This document shows positions 1 to 5,435 of a DNA stretch of 7,492 nucleotides, piece after piece. The notes beneath the pieces were generated by a model, which saw nothing but the letters and a program-made list of their open reading frames with translations, had not been told where the DNA came from and made no database searches. The first letter of the stretch is position 1, and each line of letters opens with the position of its first letter. Source of the stretch: Candidatus Micrarchaeota archaeon CG_4_10_14_0_2_um_filter_60_11 (GTDB lineage: Archaea; Micrarchaeota; Micrarchaeia; Norongarragalinales; Norongarragalinaceae); contig PFPF01000035.1 in assembly GCA_002792915.1 (NCBI GenBank), positions 3,037 to 10,528 on the forward strand. The letters run 5' to 3'. The position numbers and the translations under genes were made by a program.

Positions 1-1
1 C

Positions 2-43
2 ACGGTAATGGTGGAAAAGGACTCGGTTAAGGTTCTCGGCTAG
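2..43 (+). CDS. Possible 3' end of an upstream gene (partial)
   Basis: Frame 2 is open from the window edge to a TAG at 41-43 and reads TVMVEKDSVKVLG. This alternation of hydrophobic and charged residues resembles a beta-strand-rich C-terminus. The stop lies 6 bp before the proposed TATA box of the next gene, which is where a preceding gene would be expected to end in this compact region. Frame 1 is also open for nine codons but reads a Gly-rich string that looks less protein-like. Thirteen residues are too few to assign a family, so the call rests on context only. Confidence 0.35.
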   Translation, partial: TVMVEKDSVKVLG

Positions 44-49
44 CAAGCC

Positions 50-57
50 TTTTAAAA
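50..57 (+). promoter_or_regulatory. TATA box of gene 1 (leaderless promoter)
   Basis: TTTTAAAA stands out in GC-rich surroundings. Its centre is 26.5 nt upstream of the ATG at 80. Archaeal TBP sites usually lie about 26-27 nt before the transcription start, so transcription would begin at or next to the ATG. No purine-rich Shine-Dalgarno precedes the ATG, which agrees with a leaderless mRNA. Confidence 0.6.
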
Positions 58-79
58 GCCGCGAGAGTTACGAAGTGCG

Positions 80-1117
80 ATGCACGAAAAAAGCGCGGCG
101 CCCGCGCAACCGGCGCAACAGCCGCACGAAATCAAGATTACGCTCCCCACCATCAGCCTGCGGTTCGACGAAAAGTTACGCAAGCGCCTGCCGCTCCTCC
201 TCATAATCGCCGTGCTCTTCATATTCTCGTGCATCCTGTTCGACAAGGCTAACCTGCGCATCATCGACGTTTTCGACTTGACGCGCATCGCCGGCGTGTA
301 CGGCAAGCTGTTCAGCTTCGCGTTCATCCTCTTCGCCGTGCTCTTCGCCCTCGCGCTCGCGTTCGCCATGTTCTACGCCAACGGCGCGACTTCTGGAACT
401 GCGCTACTGGTGCTTCCCGCCACCCTGCTGCCCGCGATAATCCTCTGGCTCTTCATGCCCAAGATGGGGCTCGTCTTCGCCGCGTTCTCGCTGGGCCTCA
501 CGCTTGCCGCGCTGCTCACGGTTCGCGAACAGCAATTGGACCTGCAAAAAGCGTGGAAAGTTGCGCGCCGCTCGCTCGCCCTGCTGCTCTTGTGCGCCGT
601 GGTGATTTGCGCGCTCAAAGTCTGGATGAGCCAGGACGCCTACGCGAACATCCTGTTCACGAGCCTCGACGTGGTAGTAATGAAGGACGCCCAATTGTCG
701 GGCATGCTGTCGGGCGCGGGCGGCTCGGCCGCGCCGCTGATAAGCGAGGACCAAATCAAGTCCGCGATAACCAAAAACGACGTTGAAAACGCTTTGGCAA
801 AATCCGCCGTGTTCAACGAAGCGACGCATAACATGACCGCCCAACAAAAGAGCCTGCTGCTGATACAGCTGGAAGCATCCGTGGAAGACCTGGCTTACGC
901 GAAGGTGCTGCAAGCCACCGGCGCGGGGCAGCTGCCCGCGGGAATCGAGGGCGGCGGGGTGATAACGCACTACGCGGAAGCGTCGGACCTCGGAAAAGCC
1001 GTCAAGTCCGCCCTGCCAATCGCGATAATCCCGATAGTGTGGACGCTGGGCGCGATAGCATTGTTCTTCGTGCGCGGCATCGCCGTCGCCACCTGGTACG
1101 CGCTCGTCAAGCTTTGA
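80..1117 (+). CDS. Six-segment membrane protein of unknown function
   Basis: The product is 345 aa; I do not recognise the family. A Pro/Ala/Gln-rich, probably cytoplasmic N-terminus (residues 1-36) leads into hydrophobic segments at about 37-54, 76-99, 105-126, 129-148 and 164-182. A hydrophilic region of about 125 residues follows (184-308), and a last long hydrophobic segment lies at about 311-340. The hydrophilic region holds a Gly/Ser-rich stretch (207-217), then probable amphipathic helices (224-280), a Gly-rich turn (281-293) and one N-glycosylation sequon (N251-M-T). With five segments before it, this loop would lie outside if the N-terminus is cytoplasmic. I chose the ATG at 80 because it is the expected leaderless start for the TATA box at 50-57. 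The gene is apparently monocistronic, since the tRNA promoter follows at once. A transporter subunit or scaffold role is possible but nothing in the sequence shows it. Confidence 0.88.
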   Translation: MHEKSAAPAQPAQQPHEIKITLPTISLRFDEKLRKRLPLLLIIAVLFIFSCILFDKANLRIIDVFDLTRIAGVYGKLFSFAFILFAVLFALALAFAMFYANGATSGTALLVLPATLLPAIILWLFMPKMGLVFAAFSLGLTLAALLTVREQQLDLQKAWKVARRSLALLLLCAVVICALKVWMSQDAYANILFTSLDVVVMKDAQLSGMLSGAGGSAAPLISEDQIKSAITKNDVENALAKSAVFNEATHNMTAQQKSLLLIQLEASVEDLAYAKVLQATGAGQLPAGIEGGGVITHYAEASDLGKAVKSALPIAIIPIVWTLGAIALFFVRGIAVATWYALVKL

Positions 1118-1132
1118 CGGGTCGCCTGCGCG

Positions 1133-1141
1133 TTATTTAAA
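1133..1141 (+). promoter_or_regulatory. TATA box of the tRNA-Arg gene
   Basis: TTATTTAAA is the only A/T-rich block in the 51-bp gap between gene 1 and the tRNA. Its centre is 32 nt upstream of tRNA position 1. With the usual 26-27 nt spacing, transcription would start near 1163, giving a short 5' leader for RNase P to remove. It also lies 15 nt past the gene 1 stop, so gene 1 and the tRNA are probably separate units. Confidence 0.6.
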
Positions 1142-1168
1142 CTTCGGCAACGCCAGATATTTTCGAGC

Positions 1169-1295
1169 GGGCCCGTAGCTCAGCTTGGATAGAGCGACTG
1201 GTTCCGAACCCTTCGCGAGAGGGGCGGGAGTCGAAGCTTCGGTCCCAGTTGGGGGAGACACCAGTAGGTCGCGGGTTCGAATCCCGTCGGGCTCG
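1169..1295 (+). tRNA. tRNA-Arg(CCG) with a 52-nt intron
   Basis: A complete cloverleaf can be folded by eye. The acceptor stem pairs GGGCCCG (1169-1175) with CGGGCTC (1288-1294), with one G-U pair, and the discriminator is G1295. The D stem is GCTC/GAGC with A14, G15, G18-G19 and A21 all in place. The anticodon stem pairs ACTGG (1197-1201) with CCAGT (1261-1265). The T stem is GCGGG/CCCGT with loop TTCGAAT, and C48 can form the Levitt pair with G15. Removing bases 1208-1259 leaves a seven-base anticodon loop TTCCGAA, so the anticodon is CCG, which reads the Arg codon CGG. C35 and a G discriminator are compatible with arginine tRNAs. The mature RNA is 75 nt. The 3' CCA is not encoded and must be added after transcription. 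CGG-family arginine codons should matter in a GC-rich genome. Confidence 0.96.
1208..1259 (+). other. tRNA intron at 37/38 with canonical bulge-helix-bulge
   Basis: The junctions form the standard substrate of the archaeal splicing endonuclease. The outer helix is the anticodon stem. The central 4-bp helix pairs TTCC (1202-1205) with GGAG (1254-1257). The 5' three-base bulge is GA|A (1206-1208) and the 3' bulge is AC|A (1258-1260). The inner helix pairs CCC (1209-1211) with GGG (1251-1253). Cleavage after the second base of each bulge gives exactly bases 37 and 38 of the tRNA. Inside the intron, 1226-1246 can form an approximately 8-bp hairpin with one bulged G and loop AGCT. CCCT (1209-1212) could instead pair with AGGG (1220-1223), which would compete with the inner helix. 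Confidence 0.93.
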
Positions 1296-1302
1296 CTACT
1301 TG

Positions 1303-1311
1303 TTTTTAAAA
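1303..1311 (+). promoter_or_regulatory. T-tract/TATA element: tRNA 3' end and gene 2 promoter
   Basis: TTTTTAAAA begins 7 nt after the tRNA discriminator. The five Ts could act as the archaeal T-tract terminator for the tRNA transcript. The core TTTTAAAA (1304-1311) has its centre 26.5 nt upstream of the gene 2 ATG at 1334, the same spacing as at gene 1. One element therefore seems to serve as terminator of one gene and TATA box of the next. Confidence 0.55.
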
Positions 1312-1333
1312 TGGGCGCCTTAATGATTTTCGA

Positions 1334-3139
1334 ATGATCATCGCGCTCGTTTTCGCGGCGGCCTGCCTGGCTTTCGGCTTCGCAGCCACGCTCGCGTTCA
1401 AGCTCGAGGCAACCGAACGCGTCGCCGTCGGCATAGCCGCGGGCGTGCTCGCCGGCGGCTGGTTATGCCTGCTGTTGTCGTGGTTCGCTTTCGGCGCGCT
1501 GGATGCGGCGCCCATGCTGGCGACGGCGCTAATCCTGTCAATCGCGGCGTTGGCGCTCTACAAAAAATTCGGTTTGCCAAAACCGGTTTCTTTCGACAAA
1601 AAGACGCTCGCAATCCTAGCCGCAGCCGCACTGCTTTTCCTGCTCTTGAACTGGCGCGTCACTCTCGAGCCCAACGCGGCGGGCGGCGCGGCTTCGGTAA
1701 TCAACGTGTGGGGCGACGGCCCGTTCCATTACGGCCTGGTCGACTCGTTCGCCTTCGGGTCGAACCTGCCGCCGGAATACCCGGTCCTCGCGGGCGCCAA
1801 GCTAGGCTACCCGTTCCTCATGGACTTTTGGACCGCCTGCCTCGTCGCGGGAGGCGCGGGCTTGCGCGAGGCCGTCGTTTTCTCGAACGCCCTCGTTTTC
1901 CTCGCGCTGTTGTGCGGCGCGTTCGCGCTCTTCAAGAGGCTGGGGGGCAGGCGCGCGGCGCTCATCGGGCTGCTTTTGTTCTTCGCGAACGGCAACGCGG
2001 GAATAATCCACGCGACGGGCAACGGCTTCGCACTGGACCAGGACTACTCGCACCTGGAAGACGCGGGCCTGTCGTTCATGAACCTCACTTACGCGCTGTT
2101 CATCCCGCAGCGCTCGATTCTGCTGGGCTTCGCGACCGCGTGCTGCGTTTTCTTCCTGTTTTACGACTTCGTTTTCGGCAAGGGAGGCAAAAAGGAATTA
2201 TTTTTGGCAGGGGTGCTGGCGGGCTTGAGCCCCATGGCGCACGCGCACTCGGCGCTGGCGATAGGGCTCGTCTTCGCCGGGCTGTTCGCCTACAAGCCGC
2301 GCCGCGAGTGGCTGTGGTTCCTGTTGCCCGCGGCCGTGCTGGGCCTGCCGCAACTCTGGTGGATGCTGGGACAGGCGCAAAGCGGCTTTTCGGGCGTGCA
2401 CATAGGCTGGCTCAACGTGAACGAGGGAAAAAGCGCGCTTGACTTTGCGGTTTTCTGGCTCCGCAACGGGTGGCTCGTACTCGCGCTGGGCGCGCTCGGC
2501 TGGTTTTACGCGAAACCCGAGGCGAAAAAGTTCGCGCTGCCGTTCGCCGCTTTCTTCGTCATCGGAAACACGCTCCGCTTCCAGGCGTGGGATTGGGACA
2601 ACATCAAGGTGCTGTCCTACTGGTTCCTCGCCTCGGCTTGCCTCGCGGGAGTGCTAATCGACAGGCTGTGGTCCGCCAAACGCAACGAGTTGAAGGCGCT
2701 CGCCGCCTTCCTCGCGCTCGCGGCAATCGCTTCGGGGCTGCTGACTTTCGCGTGGATGGCTTTCGGCTCGAACGCGCGTTACGAGGTTTACACCGCGCAG
2801 GACTTCAAAATCGCGGAGTGGGCAAAAAGCAATACCTCCGCGAACGCGGTTTTCGTCACCGCGGATTCGCCGCAGGACCCGGTTTCCTCGCTCGCGGGGC
2901 GCAAGATAGTGATGGGCTTCACGGGCTGGCTGTGGAGCCACGGGCTCGCGTATTCCGAGCGCGCGGACCGGGTGAAAGCGTTCTACCTGGACCCGTCGTG
3001 CGCCGCCCTGCGGGCGCTCGGCGCCCAGTACGCCTTGGTGTCTCCGCGCGAAAAAAGCATGACTCCCGCGACGCAGGCGTTCGACAGCCGCATGCGAAAA
3101 GCCTACGAGTCGGGCGGATACGCGGTCTATTCCTGCTAG
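1334..3139 (+). CDS. GT-C-type membrane glycosyltransferase-like protein
   Basis: The 601-residue product has many hydrophobic segments from residue 1 to about 475, then a hydrophilic C-terminal domain (about 480-601). It resembles GT-C enzymes, which transfer sugars from polyprenyl-phosphate donors on the outer membrane face. The first large loop carries WGDGPFH (126-132), with Asp128 and His132 where GT-C proteins place the catalytic or metal-binding acid. It continues with LPPEYP (145-150) and GYPFLMDF (158-165). WDWDNIK (419-425) and the C-terminal block LAGR...GWLWSHGLAY (520-540) are patterns I associate with bacterial and archaeal membrane proteins of this class; the exact family needs a profile search. 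Four extra segments precede the GDxxxH loop. The ATG at 1334 fits a leaderless start; the ATG at 1323 opens only four codons in another frame. The stop is 9 bp from the convergent gene's stop. Donor and acceptor sugars cannot be inferred. It could also be a GT-C-fold protein without transferase activity. Confidence 0.82.
   Translation: MIIALVFAAACLAFGFAATLAFKLEATERVAVGIAAGVLAGGWLCLLLSWFAFGALDAAPMLATALILSIAALALYKKFGLPKPVSFDKKTLAILAAAALLFLLLNWRVTLEPNAAGGAASVINVWGDGPFHYGLVDSFAFGSNLPPEYPVLAGAKLGYPFLMDFWTACLVAGGAGLREAVVFSNALVFLALLCGAFALFKRLGGRRAALIGLLLFFANGNAGIIHATGNGFALDQDYSHLEDAGLSFMNLTYALFIPQRSILLGFATACCVFFLFYDFVFGKGGKKELFLAGVLAGLSPMAHAHSALAIGLVFAGLFAYKPRREWLWFLLPAAVLGLPQLWWMLGQAQSGFSGVHIGWLNVNEGKSALDFAVFWLRNGWLVLALGALGWFYAKPEAKKFALPFAAFFVIGNTLRFQAWDWDNIKVLSYWFLASACLAGVLIDRLWSAKRNELKALAAFLALAAIASGLLTFAWMAFGSNARYEVYTAQDFKIAEWAKSNTSANAVFVTADSPQDPVSSLAGRKIVMGFTGWLWSHGLAYSERADRVKAFYLDPSCAALRALGAQYALVSPREKSMTPATQAFDSRMRKAYESGGYAVYSC
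3051..3056 (-). terminator. Candidate T-tract terminator for the minus-strand operon
   Basis: A run of six T on the minus strand lies 93 nt past the stop of the downstream GT-C-like gene, inside the coding end of gene 2. Archaeal RNA polymerase can terminate on T-tracts without a hairpin. The 9-bp gap between the convergent genes holds no signal, so termination must occur inside the opposite gene. The evidence is only the T run. Confidence 0.2.
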
Positions 3140-3148
3140 GGCCACAGA

Positions 3149-4228
3149 CTAAAGCAGGTTCTCAGCCAACGCTTCGCCCAAGTCGAATATTTTTTTGGCT
3201 CCAAGCGCCGCGAGGGGGATTAGCGCAACCCCCAAGAAGACGATGAAGCGGTCCATGAACACGCCGATGCCGACCAAGTCGTTGAAACACGCAAACAGCC
3301 CGGCGCCCGCGCACGCAAGCGCAAAGTATTCGGCGTTAAGCGGCTCGAACGGCTTGCGCACCACGCGCACCAACGCCGCCACCGCGCCCAACGCACCCAA
3401 CAGGAGCACCGCGCGCCCCGCCTTGGTGGCGAGCAAGTCCGCGGTCACCTTGCCGCCCTCGTGGTTCTGGAATTGCGCCAAGCCGAACACGTCCAGGTTG
3501 CCCGTGATGAAGAAGTGCCATCCGAAGTAGACGGCGACGCCGGCCAGCCAGCACGCGAACGCCAGCTTCGCGGGCGCGTCAAGCGCGAGCTTCCTCTTCT
3601 CCGCCTTTGCCGCGAGCGCCTGCAACAGCTTCAGCGCGAAGAAAGCGAAAGCGCAGCCCACGAGGAACACGCCCGCCTCCTGGTGCGTCAGCACGACCAG
3701 CGCGGTCGCCGCAAGCGCCGCAATTCGGTTGTTCTTGATTATGAGGTAAAAAGCGATTGGCAACAGCGCCAATCCTAACGCCTGCGGCAGCGGGCGGACC
3801 GTGTAAATCAATAGTTCGGGCACGGCTGAAGCGAGGAGCGCGGCGGCAGCAGCGGGCCACTCGCCCCACAACTCGCGGCACAGCACGAAGAAGCCCAGAG
3901 GCAGCAGGATTGCAAACAGCATGACGAACAGGCGGCCGACCAAGTCGAACGGCAGGCCCGTCAGCATCACCGCCTCGGCGTACGCGAAACGGTAAACCGG
4001 CACGTACAGGTTGGGCTGCCCCCCGCCGTAGGAATAATCGTCGGCGAACGGGTACTGCCCGGTTTCCACGAGCTCGCGGCTGCTCGCCACGTGAATCATC
4101 GTGTTCCCGTAAGTCGGCATGACGAACTCGTTGAACACCATGGAGTGCGTCCACAAGCTCAAGGCAACGGCTGCAAGCAAAAGCAGCAACGGCAGCCTCT
4201 TGTTCAACGGACCATGCAAGCCGTTCAC
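3149..4228 (-). CDS. GT-C-like membrane core lacking the C-terminal domain
   Basis: The product is 359 aa with about ten hydrophobic segments (around 11-29, 96-118, 124-142, 147-164, 168-204, 219-240, 272-290, 300-318 and 326-346). Family-like blocks are present. The first outer loop has YGNTMIH (40-46) followed by SSRELVETGQYPF (49-61) and DDYSYGGGQPNLYVPVYR (63-80). Further on are RPLPQALG (145-152), THQEAG (181-186) and FMDRFI (324-329). The Asp expected before the His is Asn42, so catalysis may have been lost or may use D63/D64 or another residue. The protein stops right after the last membrane helix; the usual extracytoplasmic domain is missing and appears to be encoded by the gene just upstream. 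The start is GTG at 4228, overlapping the upstream TGA as GTGA, with AAGGTGA 4 nt before it. The frame stays open further upstream, but that stretch is a shadow of the neighbouring gene and looks non-coding (Arg/Gly/His-rich). Confidence 0.82.
   Translation of the reverse strand: MNGLHGPLNKRLPLLLLLAAVALSLWTHSMVFNEFVMPTYGNTMIHVASSRELVETGQYPFADDYSYGGGQPNLYVPVYRFAYAEAVMLTGLPFDLVGRLFVMLFAILLPLGFFVLCRELWGEWPAAAAALLASAVPELLIYTVRPLPQALGLALLPIAFYLIIKNNRIAALAATALVVLTHQEAGVFLVGCAFAFFALKLLQALAAKAEKRKLALDAPAKLAFACWLAGVAVYFGWHFFITGNLDVFGLAQFQNHEGGKVTADLLATKAGRAVLLLGALGAVAALVRVVRKPFEPLNAEYFALACAGAGLFACFNDLVGIGVFMDRFIVFLGVALIPLAALGAKKIFDLGEALAENLL
3190..3196 (+). terminator. Candidate T-tract terminator for gene 2
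   Basis: Seven consecutive Ts begin 51 nt past the gene 2 stop, inside the 3' end of the convergent gene (where they encode part of a KKIFD stretch). This is the strongest T-run downstream of gene 2 and could end its transcript, but lysine codons alone would also explain it. Confidence 0.3.
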
Positions 4229-4710
4229 GGGTTCACCTTGTAAATCGCGACGCCGCTGCCGTAAACCTGGGTGAAGTACGGCTCGACGAAAAGCGAGCGG
4301 TTGGCTTCCACCCAGGAATATCCCGCGAAAATCTGCCGGTTGGGAACCCACGCGTAAGCCGCGCCGTATTTCACCGCGGTGGCGTGCGCCTGTTCCGCGC
4401 TGGCCGCGCCGTAAAAGTCGTACTGGAACGCGCGCATGCGCTCGACAACGTTGGGAATGATTGCCCAGTCGCCGCCAACCGTAGCCTCGCGCAGCGTGTT
4501 GCCCATAAGGAACTCCCCGCCGAAAATGTCGGTCGCAAACAGGGTGCGCGGCGCGGTGTTGGCGCGAACCCAATCCATGGCGGCCAGCTCCTCCCTCGTG
4601 ACGACCGGGCTCATCCACGGCCGCGCCTGCGTCTGCCCCGCGTCAACGTCCTGCCAAGCCAGCCAGGCCGCGGCAAAGACCAGCAACAGCGAAAAAGCGA
4701 GTTTCTTCAT
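4225..4710 (-). CDS. Membrane-anchored domain like the C-terminus of GT-C proteins
   Basis: The product is 161 aa. A signal-anchor helix (about 3-20: two Lys, then a Leu/Phe/Ala-rich stretch) is followed by a soluble, presumably extracytoplasmic domain. That domain matches the C-terminal domain of gene 2 by eye. TREELAAMDWVRANT (38-52) parallels TAQDFKIAEWAKSNT in gene 2. LFATD (57-61) parallels VFVTAD. The Gly-Gly-Asp-Trp at 79-82 parallels the GW block. YGAAYAWV (115-122) parallels GAQYALV, and VAIYKV (154-159) parallels YAVYSC. One N-glycosylation sequon is N137-R-S. The gene is first in an operon with the GT-C-like membrane core and overlaps it by 4 nt, so the two products probably work together as a divided GT-C protein. 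ATG at 4710 is preferred; an in-frame GTG at 4716 would add two residues and is also compatible with the TATA spacing. Confidence 0.8.
   Translation of the reverse strand: MKKLAFSLLLVFAAAWLAWQDVDAGQTQARPWMSPVVTREELAAMDWVRANTAPRTLFATDIFGGEFLMGNTLREATVGGDWAIIPNVVERMRAFQYDFYGAASAEQAHATAVKYGAAYAWVPNRQIFAGYSWVEANRSLFVEPYFTQVYGSGVAIYKVNP
4233..4239 (-). promoter_or_regulatory. Shine-Dalgarno site for the GTG start at 4228
   Basis: AAGGTGA on the minus strand matches the complement of the archaeal 16S rRNA 3' end and lies 4 nt before the GTG. It sits inside the last codons of the upstream gene (encoding KVN). It decides the start: the upstream open frame has no better supported initiation codon. 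Confidence 0.65.
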
Positions 4711-4735
4711 TGCCACGCCATAAGTAAAGCAAACC

Positions 4736-4745
4736 GTTTTTAAAC
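4736..4745. promoter_or_regulatory. Shared divergent TATA box
   Basis: GTTTTTAAAC is a near-palindrome and the only A/T-rich block of TATA type in the 60-bp divergent gap. Its centre (4740.5) is 30.5 nt from the minus-strand ATG at 4710 and exactly 30.5 nt from the plus-strand GTG at 4771. With 26-27 nt to the transcription start, each mRNA would carry a leader of about 4 nt. Flanking arms AAAGC (4726-4730) and GCTTT (4747-4751) extend the dyad imperfectly. Two offset TATA boxes on this tract remain possible. Confidence 0.55.
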
Positions 4746-4770
4746 AGCTTTCACCACAGGTCACCCAACC

Positions 4771-5415
4771 GTGAAAACCGTCAAGAAAGCGTGGGACGCC
4801 ATAGCATGCGAATGGAACGAGTACCGCACAAAGCCGTCCGGCCCCGCGAAGCTGCTGCTGCGCGGCTGCCGCGGAAAAAAGGCGCTGGACGCGGGCTGCG
4901 GCAACGGCAGGAACGCAACGCTCATCGCGAAAAAGTTCGCGTCCGTCGAAGCCTGCGACTTCAGCCCGCAAATGGCCGCGAACGCGAAGAAAAATTTGCG
5001 CGGAAACAAGAAGGTGCGCGTAGTAGTCGCGGACATCCGGAAAATGCCGTACGCCGATTCAACTTTTGACGCGGTGTTCTGCCTCGCCGCGCTGCACCAC
5101 TTTCGGAAGCCCCAGCTGCGGCACGCGCTGGCCGAGTTGAACCGCGTGCTCAAGAGGGGCGGCTCGCTGCGTGCAAGCGTCTGGAACAAGGAGCAGCCGA
5201 AATTCCAAAACGTTGGAAAAAACGCCCGCGTGCCATGGCGCCTCAAGGCCGGCGGGCTCGTGCAGCGCTTCCACTCGTTCCACTCGGCGCTGGAATGGAA
5301 GGAAATGCTGCGGGAGAACGGTTTTAAAAGCGCGAGGGCTTTTTATGAATCGAACGGCAAGCGGGCGCCCGCGCAAAGCGCGCGAAACCTGTGCTTCGCC
5401 GCGGAAAAAGCTTGA
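4771..5415 (+). CDS. Trm9-like class I SAM-dependent methyltransferase
   Basis: The product is 214 aa, with a Rossmann-type SAM-binding domain. Motif I is LDAGCGNGRN (39-48), a probable ribose-binding acid is D63 in ACDFSP, a motif III-like ADIRKMPY lies at 87-94, and AALHHF at 106-111 is followed by NRVLKRGG (124-131). N-terminal WDAIACEWNEYRTKP, the GNGRN variant of motif I, VWNKEQPKF (137-145), VPWR (154-157) and the late FHSFHSALEWKEMLRENGF region (167-185) all recall Trm9/ALKBH8-type enzymes. Those methylate modified wobble uridine in tRNA together with the small zinc protein Trm112; no Trm112 gene is in the window. Wobble-uridine methylation is therefore the best guess, not shown. The GTG start at 4771 places the N-terminal Trp region just as in family members and fits the divergent promoter. 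No strong Shine-Dalgarno is present. The next gene follows after 20 nt and is probably cotranscribed. Confidence 0.85.
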   Translation: MKTVKKAWDAIACEWNEYRTKPSGPAKLLLRGCRGKKALDAGCGNGRNATLIAKKFASVEACDFSPQMAANAKKNLRGNKKVRVVVADIRKMPYADSTFDAVFCLAALHHFRKPQLRHALAELNRVLKRGGSLRASVWNKEQPKFQNVGKNARVPWRLKAGGLVQRFHSFHSALEWKEMLRENGFKSARAFYESNGKRAPAQSARNLCFAAEKA

Positions 5416-5423
5416 ACTTCGAA

Positions 5424-5430
5424 AAGGTGG
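5424..5430 (+). promoter_or_regulatory. Shine-Dalgarno site for the ATG at 5436
   Basis: AAGGTGG, 5 nt before the ATG, lies in the 20-nt gap after the methyltransferase stop. It favours the ATG at 5436 over an in-frame ATG at 5391, which lies inside the methyltransferase gene and would add a polar stretch ahead of the membrane anchor. Confidence 0.65.
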
Positions 5431-5435
5431 GTCGG

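Noticed and set aside
404..970. Antisense frame of 188 codons opposite gene 1
   Set aside because: Low-complexity Arg/Gln/His/Glu-rich translation, opposite a gene with clear membrane segments and its own promoter.
1323..1337. Four-codon mini-ORF starting at ATG 1323 overlapping the gene 2 start
   Set aside because: It would lie upstream of the predicted transcription start of a leaderless mRNA and has no ribosome-binding site.
1465..3246. Long Arg/Gly/Ala-rich open frames on the plus strand overlapping gene 2 (for example 1465-2442 and 2470-3246)
   Set aside because: They are typical GC-rich shadow frames of a real gene, with no plausible start signals or recognisable domains.
1334..4228. 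AglB/Stt3 oligosaccharyltransferase identity for either GT-C-like protein
   Set aside because: No WWDxG motif is visible in the C-terminal domains, and both proteins are shorter than usual oligosaccharyltransferases.
4229..4618. N-terminal extension of the minus-strand GT-C-like gene to an ATG at 4618 (489 codons in all)
   Set aside because: These residues are an Arg/Gly/His-rich out-of-frame reading of the upstream gene. The GTG at 4228 has a Shine-Dalgarno site and the typical GTGA overlap, and the membrane segments begin right after it.
4711..4971. Extension of the anchored-domain gene upstream to 4971 on the minus strand
   Set aside because: It would run through the divergent promoter and antisense to the methyltransferase, and the translated stretch does not look like protein. 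The signal anchor starts at the ATG at 4710 (or GTG 4716).
5322..5329. TTTTAAAA inside the methyltransferase gene as a promoter for the thioredoxin-like gene
   Set aside because: It would need a leader of more than 80 nt and the downstream gene has a strong Shine-Dalgarno as expected for an operon-internal gene. The motif is also explained by Phe-Lys codons. It is not excluded as a weak internal promoter.
5391..5435. Earlier ATG (5391) for the thioredoxin-like gene
   Set aside because: It lies inside the methyltransferase gene and lacks a Shine-Dalgarno site, whereas ATG 5436 has AAGGTGG at 5 nt and places the membrane anchor at the N-terminus.
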